This document shows positions 41,276 through 52,077 of a stretch of 64,000 bases of DNA, one piece after another. How positions within the stretch are numbered: the stretch's first letter is position 1; every line of letters starts with the position of its first letter. The stretch spans positions 868,001 to 932,000 of the forward strand of contig NC_026482.1 in the NCBI RefSeq assembly GCF_000328475.2, in the 5' to 3' direction. Below the pieces are notes generated by a model. The model saw only the letters and a list, made by a program, of their open reading frames with translations, did no database searches and was not told where the DNA came from. This DNA is from Mycosarcoma maydis (lineage: Eukaryota > Basidiomycota > Ustilaginomycetes > Ustilaginales). The translations under genes and the position numbers were made by a program.

Positions 41276-42061
41276 TCGTCGTAGGTAGATGATGTGAAGA
41301 GGTGGTGTAGCACCGAGAGGGAGATGCCGAGTTGTTGTTTGGAAGGATCGAGAGCAAGGTAGATCGTGCGATGGAAGCTGATCGACAGAGCAAGGGAGGC
41401 AAGCCTATCCGAAGCGGAGCAAAGCAAAGGGATATGCTTCGTTAAGGAGGGCGATCGGACGAGTCGAGGAAGAGAAGCAGTTGGCCGACGAACGGGCAGC
41501 TTGCCTGAGATCGAACAGGAAATGAAGCAGGCTGATAGGGTCTACAACTGGGGTCAAGCATAGGTTATCTGAATACAAAGTTTGTGCGTGTTGAAGAGGA
41601 TGTGACTCCTTGGAAGCTTGGGGCAGGAATCGGGTAGTAATAAGAGTAGATGTGGTAATGGTAAGAGATGCTAAGGGAAGGGAGAAAGCAAGGCAAAGCG
41701 ATCTCGACTGACTGTGAGTTCTGAGTGAGGGTTAACCAAGCTTGGATTTCTGCTCGCACTCATACACACACTTTCGACATCGTTACTCAGTCACAACTCT
41801 GACAAACAAATCGACAGGCTGTGGACAGCTCACTTCTAACTCTATCTGTCCTTACGCGACCACAGGCAAAGAAGAAAAGGCGAGAGAAAGAAAGGGGAAA
41901 AAACAAAACAAAAAACAAAAAAAAAAGTCGTGAGTGGGTCGAGGGTGACTGATTCACGATAATTGCCTTTGGCAGCGAGTCAGCGAGTCAGCCTAGCCAA
42001 CCAGTGAATCGAGCCCAATTTTGCCATCGAGTCCACGTTCCACGTTCCTCGTTTGGCAGTG

Positions 42062-42161
42062 CAATCGTGAATCGTGCATCGTGAATAATTTCAAATCAAG
42101 AATCAAGAATCAAGAATCGTGAATCGTGAATCGTAAATCGTAAATCGTAAATCGTAAATCC
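42062..42161. repeat. Nine contiguous heptamers: TCAAGAA x3, TCGTGAA x2, TCGTAAA x4
   Basis: From 42096 to 42158 the sequence is an uninterrupted series of 7-mers in a single phase, changing variant twice. Looser copies (CAATCGTGAATCGTGCATCG) precede it. This looks like a minisatellite in the act of expanding and diverging. Confidence 0.9.
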
Positions 42162-42533
42162 AAATCATCAACCAACACCTCTTTGTGTCTCATCGTGCAC
42201 GTCTCGCTCTCTTGCGTGTTGCCAATCTCGAATGAGATTCCCTCGTTGAATTCCCACTTGTTAATAGTATCAACCTGAGATCTGACTGAGTGCGCTTCTC
42301 TTCTTATCGGAGACAGCTCCTGCTCCAATCAGTCGTGAATTGCTTCGAGTCACGGTTGTGCGCGTAACGCTTCTCTATGTTGGTCCGAGTCCGTGTGCGT
42401 CGCTATTCATAAGTGCAAGCGTGAAGGTACAAGAGTAGAGCCATCACCCATCGTGAGAGGCGGTGCTGCCATAGAATTTCAGCTTCGAGCGTACTTGTAC
42501 AGTACAGCCCCGTGTGTTTCTCCTTTCGGCCAC

Positions 42534-42910
42534 TTCACGATTCTTGATTCGTGATTCGTGATTGTGAATGTCCGTCGAACAAATCACGAATTATCAAATG
42601 TGTGTGTCCGTGGTAGGTGCAGGTACATTCGTGATTGTAGACGATGCTGCGACCAAAGTCGAAATTTCGTTCGGATGGGTGGCCCACAGATAACGGAACA
42701 TGGATCGCGGACCACGGACCACGGATCGTGTACATTCACGATTCACAATTTACGTTCACGATTCAGGCTCGTGAATGTTCTCGCCCGTAACACTTTTGAT
42801 TCGATGTAACAGCCCGAGCATTTCGCCGGGAGCTGAACCGAGGCGCGTGACTTTTTCTCGTTTCCTCTCTACGCGTACAGCAGCACACCGTAAATCACGA
42901 ATCACGATTT
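42534..42910. repeat. Cluster of TCACGA/TCGTGA repeats
   Basis: Copies at 42534-42570, 42585-42597, 42625-42637, 42732-42780 and 42890-42910 in both orientations, separated by unique DNA. Confidence 0.8.
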
Positions 42911-43093
42911 CGGCCTACAAAAACGTGTTGGTCTTGGGCTCCACTCACGACTCATACTTTGGCTAAGCAAGACGGTCTTGGTGGCGGACAGGGCGCAGTT
43001 CAAGTTTCAGCTTGATCTCTGCCAGGTTGAGACGTCAGACTTGCACGACTCTCTTCATACCTCCAACTCGCAGCGACGACCAGTTTACACATC

Positions 43094-43111
43094 ATGGCTG
43101 CCCCTCTGTAG
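43094..43111 (+). promoter_or_regulatory. Upstream mini-ORF (5 codons)
   Basis: ATGGCTGCCCCTCTGTAG encodes MAAPL and ends 24 bp before the main ATG. Its context (ATCATGG) is favourable. If transcribed it could dampen translation of the downstream gene; the transcript start is unknown. Confidence 0.35.
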
Positions 43112-43135
43112 TCTGTTGTCGCACTTTGCCTCGCC

Positions 43136-45709
43136 ATGGTCACCTCTCACATGGGTTCTGCTTCCTCGGCATCATCGTCGTCGCTGGCAGTCACGCTCCC
43201 ACACTCTCCACTCGGACGTGTGTCGCCTTCGTCTCCGCATCCGCATCTCAACGCGCACCACGATGCTTCCGCTTTGCCTCCTAGTCAGCTCAGTCAGTCA
43301 CAGCGTCGCCTCTCTCAAATCATGCCCGCACAAGCTTCATTGACCCGCCGCCAAGATGCATGTACGTCGCAGACAGCACCTATCTGCTCATCCACGAGCG
43401 GCCCAGCGTCGTCCTCGTCCACCACCAATCACGCACCGCTCGTACCGTCTCGGCTGCATACGACACCACGCAAATCAAGTCTACGCCTCAGCCACCCACC
43501 TCCTGCACCCTCGTCCTCCTTTCTTCTCCAAGTCACTCCTCAGTCAAAGAGAACACGTTTCACCTCCCACGAATCCAGCTCGCCAAACATGGCCGCATCC
43601 CCATTCGCCGAGTCTTCAAGTGCTCTCGACAAAGTCATCACTAGCTCCGCCGACACAGGCATATCATCTTCGCCATCTCTCTCTCGCGTTCGCCCGCTTT
43701 CAGGTATCTCACGTCCGCTACCTCTGCCTCCAACGCCATCACGTCCACCGCACCCCCCACACTCCATCACTAGCCCCAACTCCTTGATACCCATGCCTCA
43801 ACACAGTGTTGAAGACTTTCGAAAACTCTTGCCACACCTGCATCCCATAGCCTCCCTCAATCAATGTCCCGAAACTCCAAAGCGCACATTGCTCCAGCAT
43901 ATTCCACCACAACCCCCGATCCCAACACAGACACCCCACTTCCCGGCGTCACCCAGCCTTGACTCGGCTGTCCCTACAATCCAGAAGCTGCTACCCAGGT
44001 CAGGCTGGTTTTTGACCGGTTTCCGCTCCTTTGACCTGGATCTCGATCGCATAGCACAGCTCGTTCAGCTTGAACACCAACGCCTTCACCGTTCTCACGA
44101 CCTTGACATATCCTACGAGCCTCGCATTCAGCCAACTTTTCACTCCTCTGATCACTCCAACCTACCGGTCTTCGGCTACTCAGACCGCGGTCTTCCATCC
44201 GGCTCCATTCTAGAAGTCCTAGGTCCGCCAGGTAGCGGCAAATCAAGTCTGCTCCTCCAATTCGCCATCACTGAAAGGCTGCGTGCGCTACGCCGCGCTC
44301 GAGAATCACTCATCGAGCCGCACGACCTTGCCCAAGCAGTACGAAATACGGACGCTCAAGACGAACCCCATGCTGCTGGTTCGTCTTTCTTTTCAGACGA
44401 GTTCTGGGATGCCGAAATTGCCAATGCAGATCAGGTCTTGATCCTCGACTGCGAAGGCGCAATGACTCCAGAGAAGCTAGCCGACGCCGCTTGGACTGCT
44501 GCGATTACACTATGGACATCTCTAGATCCAACACAAAGCGCCGATCGTGTGGATTCAATCTATACAACGGTGCAAGACCAACGCTCAGCGATGCCCGAGG
44601 AGGTACGTCGCCTAGTGGCAGCAGTTCTCGCAGGTCTTCACGTTAGCCGTGTCACAAGCTTAGCTGGCCTTGTCGCGCTATTACATTCATTGCGGCCAAC
44701 CGATGAGTTGCAGCACGGCTCCACCAGAAAAACCATGCCATCATCCTTACCGTCCAGAACATCCTTGATCCTCATCGACTCGCTCTCTTACTATCTTCGA
44801 CCATCAGGCGGCGGCAGTCAGGATCGCAAGGTAGCTGCACAGATTAGCGAGCGCGTCCGTGATATGCTGATTCGCCTTCAAATGCCGCTCGAGTACCGGC
44901 CACAGTCCGATCAGACGATCGAGGAGCAACTAGCAGCGAGGCAGCAGTGTTTAGACGCTGCCCAGAAAGTGTGTTCCCCTACCATTGTATTCACAAACCA
45001 GCTCGCGATTCGACGCAGCCGCAAAGAGTCGGATGCGTCGGCCAGATCGAGCCCAGCAGGCCGCGCATCAATGGGTGCGCCTAATCGGTCTTCGAACAGA
45101 AATCATGCATGCTCCGAGGGCGTCTCGACGCTGGCACCCCTCTTGAACGGAACAAGGCCGCCGCAACCAGCACGACTCCGCGATGAATGTCCTGCATACA
45201 GCGTCGCGCTGGGTGGACCAGAGATGGTGGACGACAACGATCAGCAAGCGACATTGCCGCGTCATCGGCAGCCATTCGATAGTCGACGTACCGCTTCCCA
45301 GCCCCTGACCCACGATCGAGGTTGGCCACCAAGCTTTCTCGGCCAGGATGTATGGCGTATGCTGCTCTTCCGTCATGGCACATTTGGAAACCGATATGCT
45401 CAGATAGTCTCGGTACCACCAGCAGTTCAAACAGAGCTGAGCGAGCTTTGGACGCAGACAAGGGAGCGTGTGACTGCTAGAGCGCGTGCATGCGAGCAAC
45501 CGCAAGCTTCGGCGCAAACATCATTGCAGCAACCAGCCCATACACAAGGTGGCGACCAAGTGCAGGCAGATACATCATTGCCAACTTGCGCTTCCCATCA
45601 AACCGAGGAAGAGCATGACAAACACATGCTCAAGCTGCTCAGCCAGCTCAGAGCGAGCCTGTTCCGATGGCGCCCCTTTACGATCAATTCGTTCGGCCTT
45701 ATCTCTTGA
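43136..45709 (+). CDS. RecA/Rad51-paralogue ATPase, XRCC2-like
   Basis: Probable homologous-recombination protein. After a disordered Ser/Pro-rich N-terminus (about 280 residues) comes a RecA-fold core. It has GLPSGSILEVLGPPGSGKSS with Walker A at residues 363-370, then LILDCEGAM. Walker B is SLILIDSLSYYL (Asp548), then TIVFTNQLAIRR. The IDSLSxxx form of Walker B and the early beta-strand LEVLGPPGSGKS resemble XRCC2/Rlp1 more than Rad51 or Rad57. The C-terminal part (WRMLLFRHGTFGNRYAQIVSVPP) is consistent with the end of a RecA fold. U. maydis has a described Rad51 paralogue, Rec2; I cannot tell whether this is that gene or a second paralogue. The ATG at 43136 has an excellent context (CGCCATGG). 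857 aa. Confidence 0.6.
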   Translation: MVTSHMGSASSASSSSLAVTLPHSPLGRVSPSSPHPHLNAHHDASALPPSQLSQSQRRLSQIMPAQASLTRRQDACTSQTAPICSSTSGPASSSSTTNHAPLVPSRLHTTPRKSSLRLSHPPPAPSSSFLLQVTPQSKRTRFTSHESSSPNMAASPFAESSSALDKVITSSADTGISSSPSLSRVRPLSGISRPLPLPPTPSRPPHPPHSITSPNSLIPMPQHSVEDFRKLLPHLHPIASLNQCPETPKRTLLQHIPPQPPIPTQTPHFPASPSLDSAVPTIQKLLPRSGWFLTGFRSFDLDLDRIAQLVQLEHQRLHRSHDLDISYEPRIQPTFHSSDHSNLPVFGYSDRGLPSGSILEVLGPPGSGKSSLLLQFAITERLRALRRARESLIEPHDLAQAVRNTDAQDEPHAAGSSFFSDEFWDAEIANADQVLILDCEGAMTPEKLADAAWTAAITLWTSLDPTQSADRVDSIYTTVQDQRSAMPEEVRRLVAAVLAGLHVSRVTSLAGLVALLHSLRPTDELQHGSTRKTMPSSLPSRTSLILIDSLSYYLRPSGGGSQDRKVAAQISERVRDMLIRLQMPLEYRPQSDQTIEEQLAARQQCLDAAQKVCSPTIVFTNQLAIRRSRKESDASARSSPAGRASMGAPNRSSNRNHACSEGVSTLAPLLNGTRPPQPARLRDECPAYSVALGGPEMVDDNDQQATLPRHRQPFDSRRTASQPLTHDRGWPPSFLGQDVWRMLLFRHGTFGNRYAQIVSVPPAVQTELSELWTQTRERVTARARACEQPQASAQTSLQQPAHTQGGDQVQADTSLPTCASHQTEEEHDKHMLKLLSQLRASLFRWRPFTINSFGLIS

Positions 45710-46188
45710 ACTTACGCAACTTCACGTACCTTTGGAGCATCGCAGCTGTGAACTTTCTGTCAGGTGATTCTAGACTGTGCGCCACGGTGCTACTCGTGAC
45801 TATTGTCTATCTTGCTCGAATGTTTGTACTTGTCAACAACATAAGACGGCATAGTCGAACGGCAGGCATGATTCTCGTTAACAATCACGAATTCAATCGT
45901 GAATGGTATCGGCACGTGGCACGCGTAATTGTCATGCTTACCAAGCTTTGCTCCAGGATCCTTGGAATTTTGGCCGCTTTCTTCTGAAAATTTTGTGGGA
46001 CACCAAACAGCAAACAGGGTTCGTTTCCCCCCCCCTTTTTTTTTTTTATCTCCCTCGCGTATTGCGGCAGAACTCACGACTCCACCTTTGAAAGCCTTGT
46101 TTTCCGCTGTCTTCTCCTGCGACCATTTGCTCTTCACGCAACCGACAATTGAGCTTGGCTGCAACCGTAGCAAGCTCCCAGAATCAAG
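45710..46188. other. Intergenic, NOC2 promoter
   Basis: 479 bp with CAATCACGAATTCAATCGTGAATGG at about 45881-45905, the TGAAAATTTTGTGGGA element, and an adjoining C tract and T tract (about 46026-46049). No gene. Confidence 0.5.
45985..46000 (+). promoter_or_regulatory. RRPE-like element upstream of NOC2
   Basis: TGAAAATTTTGTGGGA, 189 bp before the NOC2 ATG. The core TGAAAATTTT matches the rRNA-processing element of budding yeast promoters, which is bound by Stb3. A related AAATTTTGTGGG occurs at 32189-32200. Confidence 0.5.
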
Positions 46189-48417
46189 ATGGGCAAACAG
46201 GCCAAGTCGACCAAGAAGTTCTTGCGCACACAGCTCGATAGCACCATTAAGCGTCGACGCGAACACCAGAAGAAGCGAAAGGTCATCGAGCGTTCTGTTG
46301 TGGCGAAAAAGCAAAAGCAGTTGCGCAGCACCGGAAAAAAGGGTAACGCTGCGAGAGAGGTGGATGATCCACAAGATTTGGCAGAGTACCAAGACGGTGA
46401 GGATGTGGCAGGTAAGACGGACAAATTCAAGGGAATGAGCGTGGATGATTTTTTGGGAGGCGGCTTCAAGAGTGGTGCTGCTGATGAGGATGGTGAGGAT
46501 CAAGATGAGGACCAAGACGACGAAGAGGATGACGACGAAACCGACGACCTAGAGCAAGTCGAAGACATGTCTGACGACGAAGAGGGTGTAGGCATGCACG
46601 CACAGGATCTCGAGAAGCTCAAGGAGAAAGATCCTGAATTTTATGCCTATCTGCAGGAGAATGACAAGGAGCTCCTCCAGTTCGGTCAGCAGTCTGATGA
46701 CGACGACCAAGATGAACAAGACGACGAGATGCCAAGTAAGCCCAAAGCGTCTTCATCCAAAGCTGCGAAAGCAGAGACCGGCCCTCAACGCGTGACGCTT
46801 AAAATGCTTGCCGGCTGGCAAAAGTCGATGCTCACCCATCGATCACTCAAAGCGTTGCGACGACTTCTCATTGCATTCCGCTGCGCCGTCAAACCGGAAC
46901 AAGAGGATCAACGACCTGAAGGCGCCTCTTTCATCGTGGAAGAGGCCCGCGTCTTTAACAAGCTCGTTCTCACTGCACTCAAATACACGCCCGTGGTCCT
47001 ACAACACCACGTACCCATCACCCAAGACAAGCGCGGCAACGTCAAGATCCCATCATCTAACAAGAAGTGGAACTTGATCAAGAAGCCTATCCAGTCGTAT
47101 TTCAGCAACCTTTTCCAGCTCACCGAGACACTCACCGAACCACAGATGCTCGAAATTGTGGTTCGTGAAAGCACACGCATGGTACCATACGCCCTGTGCA
47201 TTCCCAAGACGACGAGGGAATTCATCAAGGTGGCGCTGAATCTGTGGTCGAGCCAGGTATCGGAAGATGGCGTGAGGATGTCGGCGTTCCTGACACTCAG
47301 GAGATTGGGTATGTCGGGCGGTACGGCGTCGTTGGAGAACGTGCTGCGCGGTGTTTATTCGTCCTACATCCAGTCGAGTAGGTCGGTGAGCATCCACACG
47401 CAAGCCATGCTAAACCTGATGAAAAATACAGCGGTGGAGCTGTTCCTCGTCGATTCCGACGTCGCCTACACTCAGGCGTTCGGTTTCATCCGTCAGCTGG
47501 CGATCCACTTGCGCAACTGCATCAAGACCAAAACCAAGGATGCCTTCAAGGCGATTCTCAACTGGCAGTTTGTTTCGGCAATTGACTTCTGGTCTTTGCT
47601 GCTCGCGCGTGCGTGCGATGTGGAGTCGGAACATCAAGCAGGCGTCGAGTCGCCATTGAAGCCGCTCATCTACCCACTGGTACAGGTGGCAACGGGCGTG
47701 GTTGGCTTAGTACCTAATTCGAGATACTTTCCCTACCGATTGCATCTGCTCAAGTCGATGATGCGCATCGTATCTCGCACCGCCACCTACATTCCACTCG
47801 CCCCCTCGATCCTGTTTGTCTTCGAATCGCCCGAATTCCAGCGCAAGCTCAAGGGCAGCACCTCACCACCCATCGACTTCAGCACCACGCTCCGAGCACC
47901 AACTCAACTCGTACGAACACGACCGTACTCGAACCAATTGCTTGCCGAGTACTCGTTCCTTCTCGTCGAGTTCTTGACGTCGCAATCGCGATCGATCGCG
48001 TTCCCCGAATTGGTGCTGCCATTGCAGATCCAACTCAAGAGGCTCTCGAAGAGCACCACCAATGCCAAGTTCCAGTCCGAGGCAAAGCAAATTCTCGACA
48101 AGTCGCTTCAGACTGCACTCTGGGTTACCAAACAGCGCGATGCGATTGACTTCACACCCAACAACTTGGACAAGGTCAAGGACTGGCAGATGGATGCTAA
48201 GGAGAACCCGTTGGAGGGCATGTTCAGGTTGGCCAAGAAGGTGCGAGCTAAGCAGGAGGCGTTGATCCAGTCTCAGGCTCAAGTTGTCAGGGACGATGAC
48301 GCTCAAGACGAGAGCGATGGCGACGAGGACGAGGACCAAGAGGAAGACGACAAAGATGAAGATGAAGATGACGAGATGGAGGTGGAAGAGGACGACGACG
48401 ACGACGACGTCGAGTGA
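46189..48417 (+). CDS. NOC2: Nucleolar complex protein Noc2
   Basis: Noc2 forms Noc1-Noc2 and Noc2-Noc3 complexes that carry pre-60S particles through the nucleolus and nucleoplasm. The 742-aa protein starts with a basic coil (MGKQAKSTKKFLRTQLDSTI, then RRREHQKKRKV). The first 190 residues also hold an acidic stretch with FKGMSVDDFLGGGF and DPEFYAYLQENDKELLQF, which are Noc2 hallmarks. The conserved Noc2 domain follows: KYTPVVLQHHVPI, KKWNLIKKPIQSYFSNLFQL, FSLLLARACD-type helices (FWSLLLARACDVES), PLIYPLVQVATGVVGLVPNSRYFPYRLHLL and SRTATYIPLAP. The tail is a pure Asp/Glu run. The ATG is the first in frame. Confidence 0.95.
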   Translation: MGKQAKSTKKFLRTQLDSTIKRRREHQKKRKVIERSVVAKKQKQLRSTGKKGNAAREVDDPQDLAEYQDGEDVAGKTDKFKGMSVDDFLGGGFKSGAADEDGEDQDEDQDDEEDDDETDDLEQVEDMSDDEEGVGMHAQDLEKLKEKDPEFYAYLQENDKELLQFGQQSDDDDQDEQDDEMPSKPKASSSKAAKAETGPQRVTLKMLAGWQKSMLTHRSLKALRRLLIAFRCAVKPEQEDQRPEGASFIVEEARVFNKLVLTALKYTPVVLQHHVPITQDKRGNVKIPSSNKKWNLIKKPIQSYFSNLFQLTETLTEPQMLEIVVRESTRMVPYALCIPKTTREFIKVALNLWSSQVSEDGVRMSAFLTLRRLGMSGGTASLENVLRGVYSSYIQSSRSVSIHTQAMLNLMKNTAVELFLVDSDVAYTQAFGFIRQLAIHLRNCIKTKTKDAFKAILNWQFVSAIDFWSLLLARACDVESEHQAGVESPLKPLIYPLVQVATGVVGLVPNSRYFPYRLHLLKSMMRIVSRTATYIPLAPSILFVFESPEFQRKLKGSTSPPIDFSTTLRAPTQLVRTRPYSNQLLAEYSFLLVEFLTSQSRSIAFPELVLPLQIQLKRLSKSTTNAKFQSEAKQILDKSLQTALWVTKQRDAIDFTPNNLDKVKDWQMDAKENPLEGMFRLAKKVRAKQEALIQSQAQVVRDDDAQDESDGDEDEDQEEDDKDEDEDDEMEVEEDDDDDDVE

Positions 48418-49014
48418 GTGTCTCAGGCTCGCCTCCACGCTCGGCCGTCCATTCTCGAGCGTTGTTGCAATCCATTCATTTCATTCAGCGGCATGACCTG
48501 CCAGTTTGATCGTATCTCCTGCGCGTATGGCCGATAGTGGCTTCTTGAACCCTCTTACACGAGCAGGGTCCGTGATCAGGTGGCAGTTGAGACCGAGAGG
48601 GCGATATCATCCCGAGTTCAGTCGAGTAGAGAGTATGGTCTATTTGTTCTTCTCGCTATCCCTTTTCTGCGTTTTTTGTTCCTTTGTTTTCTTGCTTTTT
48701 CAATTTCGAAAAAGGAAACAAGTGTAAAGGTGCTGAGCTCAGAAGTCGTGAGCTTGCACCCTTTGGTGTTTGGCTATTCGTGATTCACGATTGTGATTGC
48801 TGCTGAGTCGAATAATTTCTTCCTTTCAGATTTTCAGAAGAAATTCCAGCGCCAAAAAGTGGTGAGCATGTATGTGTTTGCGCAAGTCGCCGCTACAGCT
48901 GCTCTGAACGATGAATAGGCAGCAGGCTCACTTTGCTCTGTTGCTACCGTCACTTCTTGATCTCTGATGAATACGTAGCAGATCTTGCTCAGGAGTACCG
49001 TCTAGACACCCAAC
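48418..49014. other. Intergenic NOC2-IFM1
   Basis: 597 bp with a T-rich stretch (48640-48710), an ATTCGTGATTCACGATTGTG copy at 48776-48797, and AGATTTTCAGAAGAAATT at about 48828. No gene. Confidence 0.45.
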
Positions 49015-52000
49015 ATGCTCTCGAGATCTTCGCTTTCGCTAGCCACCTCTTCTCGCTTGGCGCGCTGGGCATGTGCCACCTCAACATCGACCAGGAATAC
49101 CACGGCAACCACACTCCAAATACCAACAGCTTGTAGCATCACTCGCTGTCTCGCTACCAGTGTTTCGGTTGCATCTGGTCGAGAGGCCTCGTCACCCGCC
49201 TCGAATCGCAATCAAGATCGATCCGATTACCGCCCTCGTCGTAGGGACGAAGATGTTCGGTCGAACCACCGATCGGGTGGACCGAATCATGGTGTACCAG
49301 TAGCGCAGTACAGTCGAAATCAGCGATTTGCTGCTGATGGAACGAGAAAACGTCTGCCCCATCCGAATGCTAAACCTCGTTCCGATCGGGAGGGAGATCG
49401 AAATCAGAGCGCGAATGACCAGCGTTCATCCAGACCCAGAGATGGTCCATCTCGTTTCAAGAAAGCCGGCGAAGCAGGATACTCATCATGGAGAAACAAG
49501 GATGATTCTGCGCTCAAGTTTGGCTACACTGCTCAAGATGGCATGGGCTCGAATTCGGCTTCGAACGCTGCTACCAAGAGGGATTCGACGGTTTCGAGGT
49601 TGAGAGCTCGAAACAACACCCCGTTGGACGATGCCGATGACCGCGGTTTTCGCAACACCGAGGCAGACAGGTTCGGAGACGCAACCAGTATCGAGGATGA
49701 TGCTTCAGCGCGCAGTCCCAGAGGCGTTGCAGTGGATGATGGCATTCTAAAGGGCAACAGCATCCTTGAGAGGTCGGATCGACACCACACCGCCAAGCAA
49801 AAGAAAAAGGAAGGTCGAGGCTCCTTACTCGATCCAGAACATGATCACGATCACAATCCTTCAAGCCGATCTTGGCCGACTTCTTCTTCAAATCGACAGC
49901 CTCGACACGCTTCTGTCTCTCCAGATAACATGCATGCATCCCGCCTTGACCGCGCCCCTACGCCACGAGTTAAACCCAAGCTCCTCCCCAAGGTAGAGCG
50001 GAACATCTTCCTTCCCTCTGTCATCTCGGTCGTCATGCTTGCCACACGCATGGAGAAAAAACTCCGAGCTGTCCAAAACGTAATGAGCGAATTGGGAATG
50101 GAAGACACCCGCCCGGATCTGATGCTCAAATTCGAAGATGCCGAAATGATCGCGGCTCAACTTAACGTCGTTGCCATCCCCAACGACGAAGCCAGTTTCG
50201 ACATCTACCCTCGACCGCCACCTTCGACACCGGAAGAAGCTGCCTCTCTCCCACGCCGCCCACCGGTGGTGACCATCATGGGCCACGTCGACCACGGTAA
50301 AACCACGTTGCTGGATAAACTGCGTTCCACCTCTGTTGCGCAGGGAGAAGCTGGTGGGATCACGCAGCACATCGGTGCGTTCAGTGTACCGATCAGTGGG
50401 AGGGAGCAACTCAAGGGCAAGAGGAAAGGTTACCAAGGTATTCAGACAATCACGTTCCTCGATACGCCGGGACACGCTGCTTTCACAGCCATGAGAAGCC
50501 GTGGTGCGATGGTGACGGATATCGTCGTGCTCGTTGTGGCAGCCGATGACGGTGTGATGCCGCAAACGCGCGAAGTGATCCAGCTGGTCAAGGATGCCAA
50601 TGCCGACATGGATTCTAACGATATCGCCTCTAGCCAGCCGCACGTGCAGATGGTTGTGGCGCTCAACAAGATTGACAAACCCGACGCGGATCCCGAACGC
50701 GTGAAACGCCAACTTGTCGCTGCCGGCGTCGAGCTCGAGGAGCTTGGAGGTGACGTTCCCTGCGTCCACGTCTCCGGAAAGACAGGCAGAGGACTAGACG
50801 ATCTCGAAGAGACCGTCGCAATATTGGGAGAGCTAGCAGAACTACGTGCTGAACGTACCGGCTTACCACAAGGTTACGTGATCGAGTCCAAAGTGGATAA
50901 AGGGCGTGGTAACGTAGCTACCGTGCTCATCAAGCGTGGTGTGCTTTCGAAAGCCTCGCCCATCATTGCCGGCACGGCATGGTGCAAAGTTCGTCAGATC
51001 TTGCATTCCAGCGGTCGGCCGCTCGCCAACGCTTTTCCAGGCGATCCTGTCTTGGTTACCGGATGGAGAGAGCTCCCGAGTGCTGGCGACATGTTGTTGG
51101 GAGCCACCGACGAGCAATCGTGCAAGAGAGCGTGCGAGAATCGAAAGCAGCTACAGGAGCACAAAAAGATGATGCAGGACGTCGAGCAGATCAACGAGGC
51201 TAGGAGGGCGAAAGCCGAACAAGAGGAAGCCGAGGCCAAGAAGGAGTTTGAGGATAGGCAGAGGAGGAGGGCTGCAAGGTTGGCTGCTGACGATGGCAAG
51301 GATCCGTTGGCAGTATTGGCTGCGATGGAAGCTGCTTCTTCCGGCGCTACCGGCGAGACGGTTCAAGTTGACCAGGACGCTGATGGCGTTGAAATTGCCG
51401 AAAGTAAAGACTCGACGACCAGTGCGGGCCAAGGTAAGAAATTGCTCAACGTGATCATCAAAGCCGATTTCTCCGGCACTGTCGAAGCCGTGGTCGGTGC
51501 TATCAGCTCGATCGGCAACAACGAAGCCGGGGTTAAAATCGTCTCGGCCTCAGTTGGAGAGCCTTCGGAATCCGACGTTGCAAAAGCCGCCGCGCTGTCG
51601 GCCACCATCATCGGGTTCAATGTGACGCCTTCGAAAAGCGTCCTTCAGTCGGCTGCTCGAGCGCAACCCGATCCTGTACCCGTAATCGTATCTGACGTCA
51701 TCTACCGACTCATGGAAACTGTCTCGGCACGCGTCTCTACACTGCTTGCACCGCTCACCGAAGCCAGAGTTCACGGCGAAGCGACGGTAAGCCAGATCTT
51801 CGATATCAACCTCAAGGGCAAGACGTTCAAGAAGATCGCAGGATGCAAGGTGACCAACGGCACCATCTCGAAATCCAATGCGGTCAAGGTGCTCAGAGGC
51901 GCAGAAAGGAAGGAGGTCTACAGGGGAAAGCTGGATCAGTTGAAACATGTCAAGAAGGACGTCGCCGAGATGAGAAAGGGTACAGAGTGCGGCATGTCGT

Positions 52001-52077
52001 TCGAGGGGTGGCAGGACTTGAAGGAGGGCGATGTGGTGCAGTGTTTCAGCGAGGTCGAGGTGGCGAGGAGTTTGTAG
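49015..52077 (+). CDS. IFM1: Mitochondrial translation initiation factor IF-2
   Basis: GTPase that brings fMet-tRNA to the mitochondrial small subunit. The N-terminus ([19 protein letters not shown]) is Ser/Arg-rich without acids, as in mitochondrial presequences. A long charged region precedes the IF2-N-like helices and the GTPase domain. G motifs are intact: GHVDHGKT (423-430), [17 protein letters not shown] (551-554) and SGKTG. Next come domain II ([25 protein letters not shown]), a charged coil, domain III ([17 protein letters not shown]) and the C-terminal tRNA-binding beta barrel ([13 protein letters not shown]). At 1020 aa it is longer than yeast Ifm1 (676 aa) because of the N-terminal region and a Lys/Glu-rich linker after domain II. 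Confidence 0.95.
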   Translation: MLSRSSLSLATSSRLARWACATSTSTRNTTATTLQIPTACSITRCLATSVSVASGREASSPASNRNQDRSDYRPRRRDEDVRSNHRSGGPNHGVPVAQYSRNQRFAADGTRKRLPHPNAKPRSDREGDRNQSANDQRSSRPRDGPSRFKKAGEAGYSSWRNKDDSALKFGYTAQDGMGSNSASNAATKRDSTVSRLRARNNTPLDDADDRGFRNTEADRFGDATSIEDDASARSPRGVAVDDGILKGNSILERSDRHHTAKQKKKEGRGSLLDPEHDHDHNPSSRSWPTSSSNRQPRHASVSPDNMHASRLDRAPTPRVKPKLLPKVERNIFLPSVISVVMLATRMEKKLRAVQNVMSELGMEDTRPDLMLKFEDAEMIAAQLNVVAIPNDEASFDIYPRPPPSTPEEAASLPRRPPVVTIMGHVDHGKTTLLDKLRSTSVAQGEAGGITQHIGAFSVPISGREQLKGKRKGYQGIQTITFLDTPGHAAFTAMRSRGAMVTDIVVLVVAADDGVMPQTREVIQLVKDANADMDSNDIASSQPHVQMVVALNKIDKPDADPERVKRQLVAAGVELEELGGDVPCVHVSGKTGRGLDDLEETVAILGELAELRAERTGLPQGYVIESKVDKGRGNVATVLIKRGVLSKASPIIAGTAWCKVRQILHSSGRPLANAFPGDPVLVTGWRELPSAGDMLLGATDEQSCKRACENRKQLQEHKKMMQDVEQINEARRAKAEQEEAEAKKEFEDRQRRRAARLAADDGKDPLAVLAAMEAASSGATGETVQVDQDADGVEIAESKDSTTSAGQGKKLLNVIIKADFSGTVEAVVGAISSIGNNEAGVKIVSASVGEPSESDVAKAAALSATIIGFNVTPSKSVLQSAARAQPDPVPVIVSDVIYRLMETVSARVSTLLAPLTEARVHGEATVSQIFDINLKGKTFKKIAGCKVTNGTISKSNAVKVLRGAERKEVYRGKLDQLKHVKKDVAEMRKGTECGMSFEGWQDLKEGDVVQCFSEVEVARSL

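Larger units (their letters stand above)
40975..43135. other. Long divergent intergenic region with assembly gap and repeats
   Basis: About 2.2 kb between the large hypothetical gene and the XRCC2-like gene, both transcribed outward. It holds a tandem repeat and the N gap near the first gene, then A-rich sequence around 41880-41930. The densest heptamer repeats of the window follow (42062-42900). No supported gene. Confidence 0.5.

Noticed and set aside
42062..42161. CRISPR-like or telomeric array
   Set aside because: Units are contiguous 7-mers without spacers, and the sequence is not TTAGGG; it is a minisatellite.
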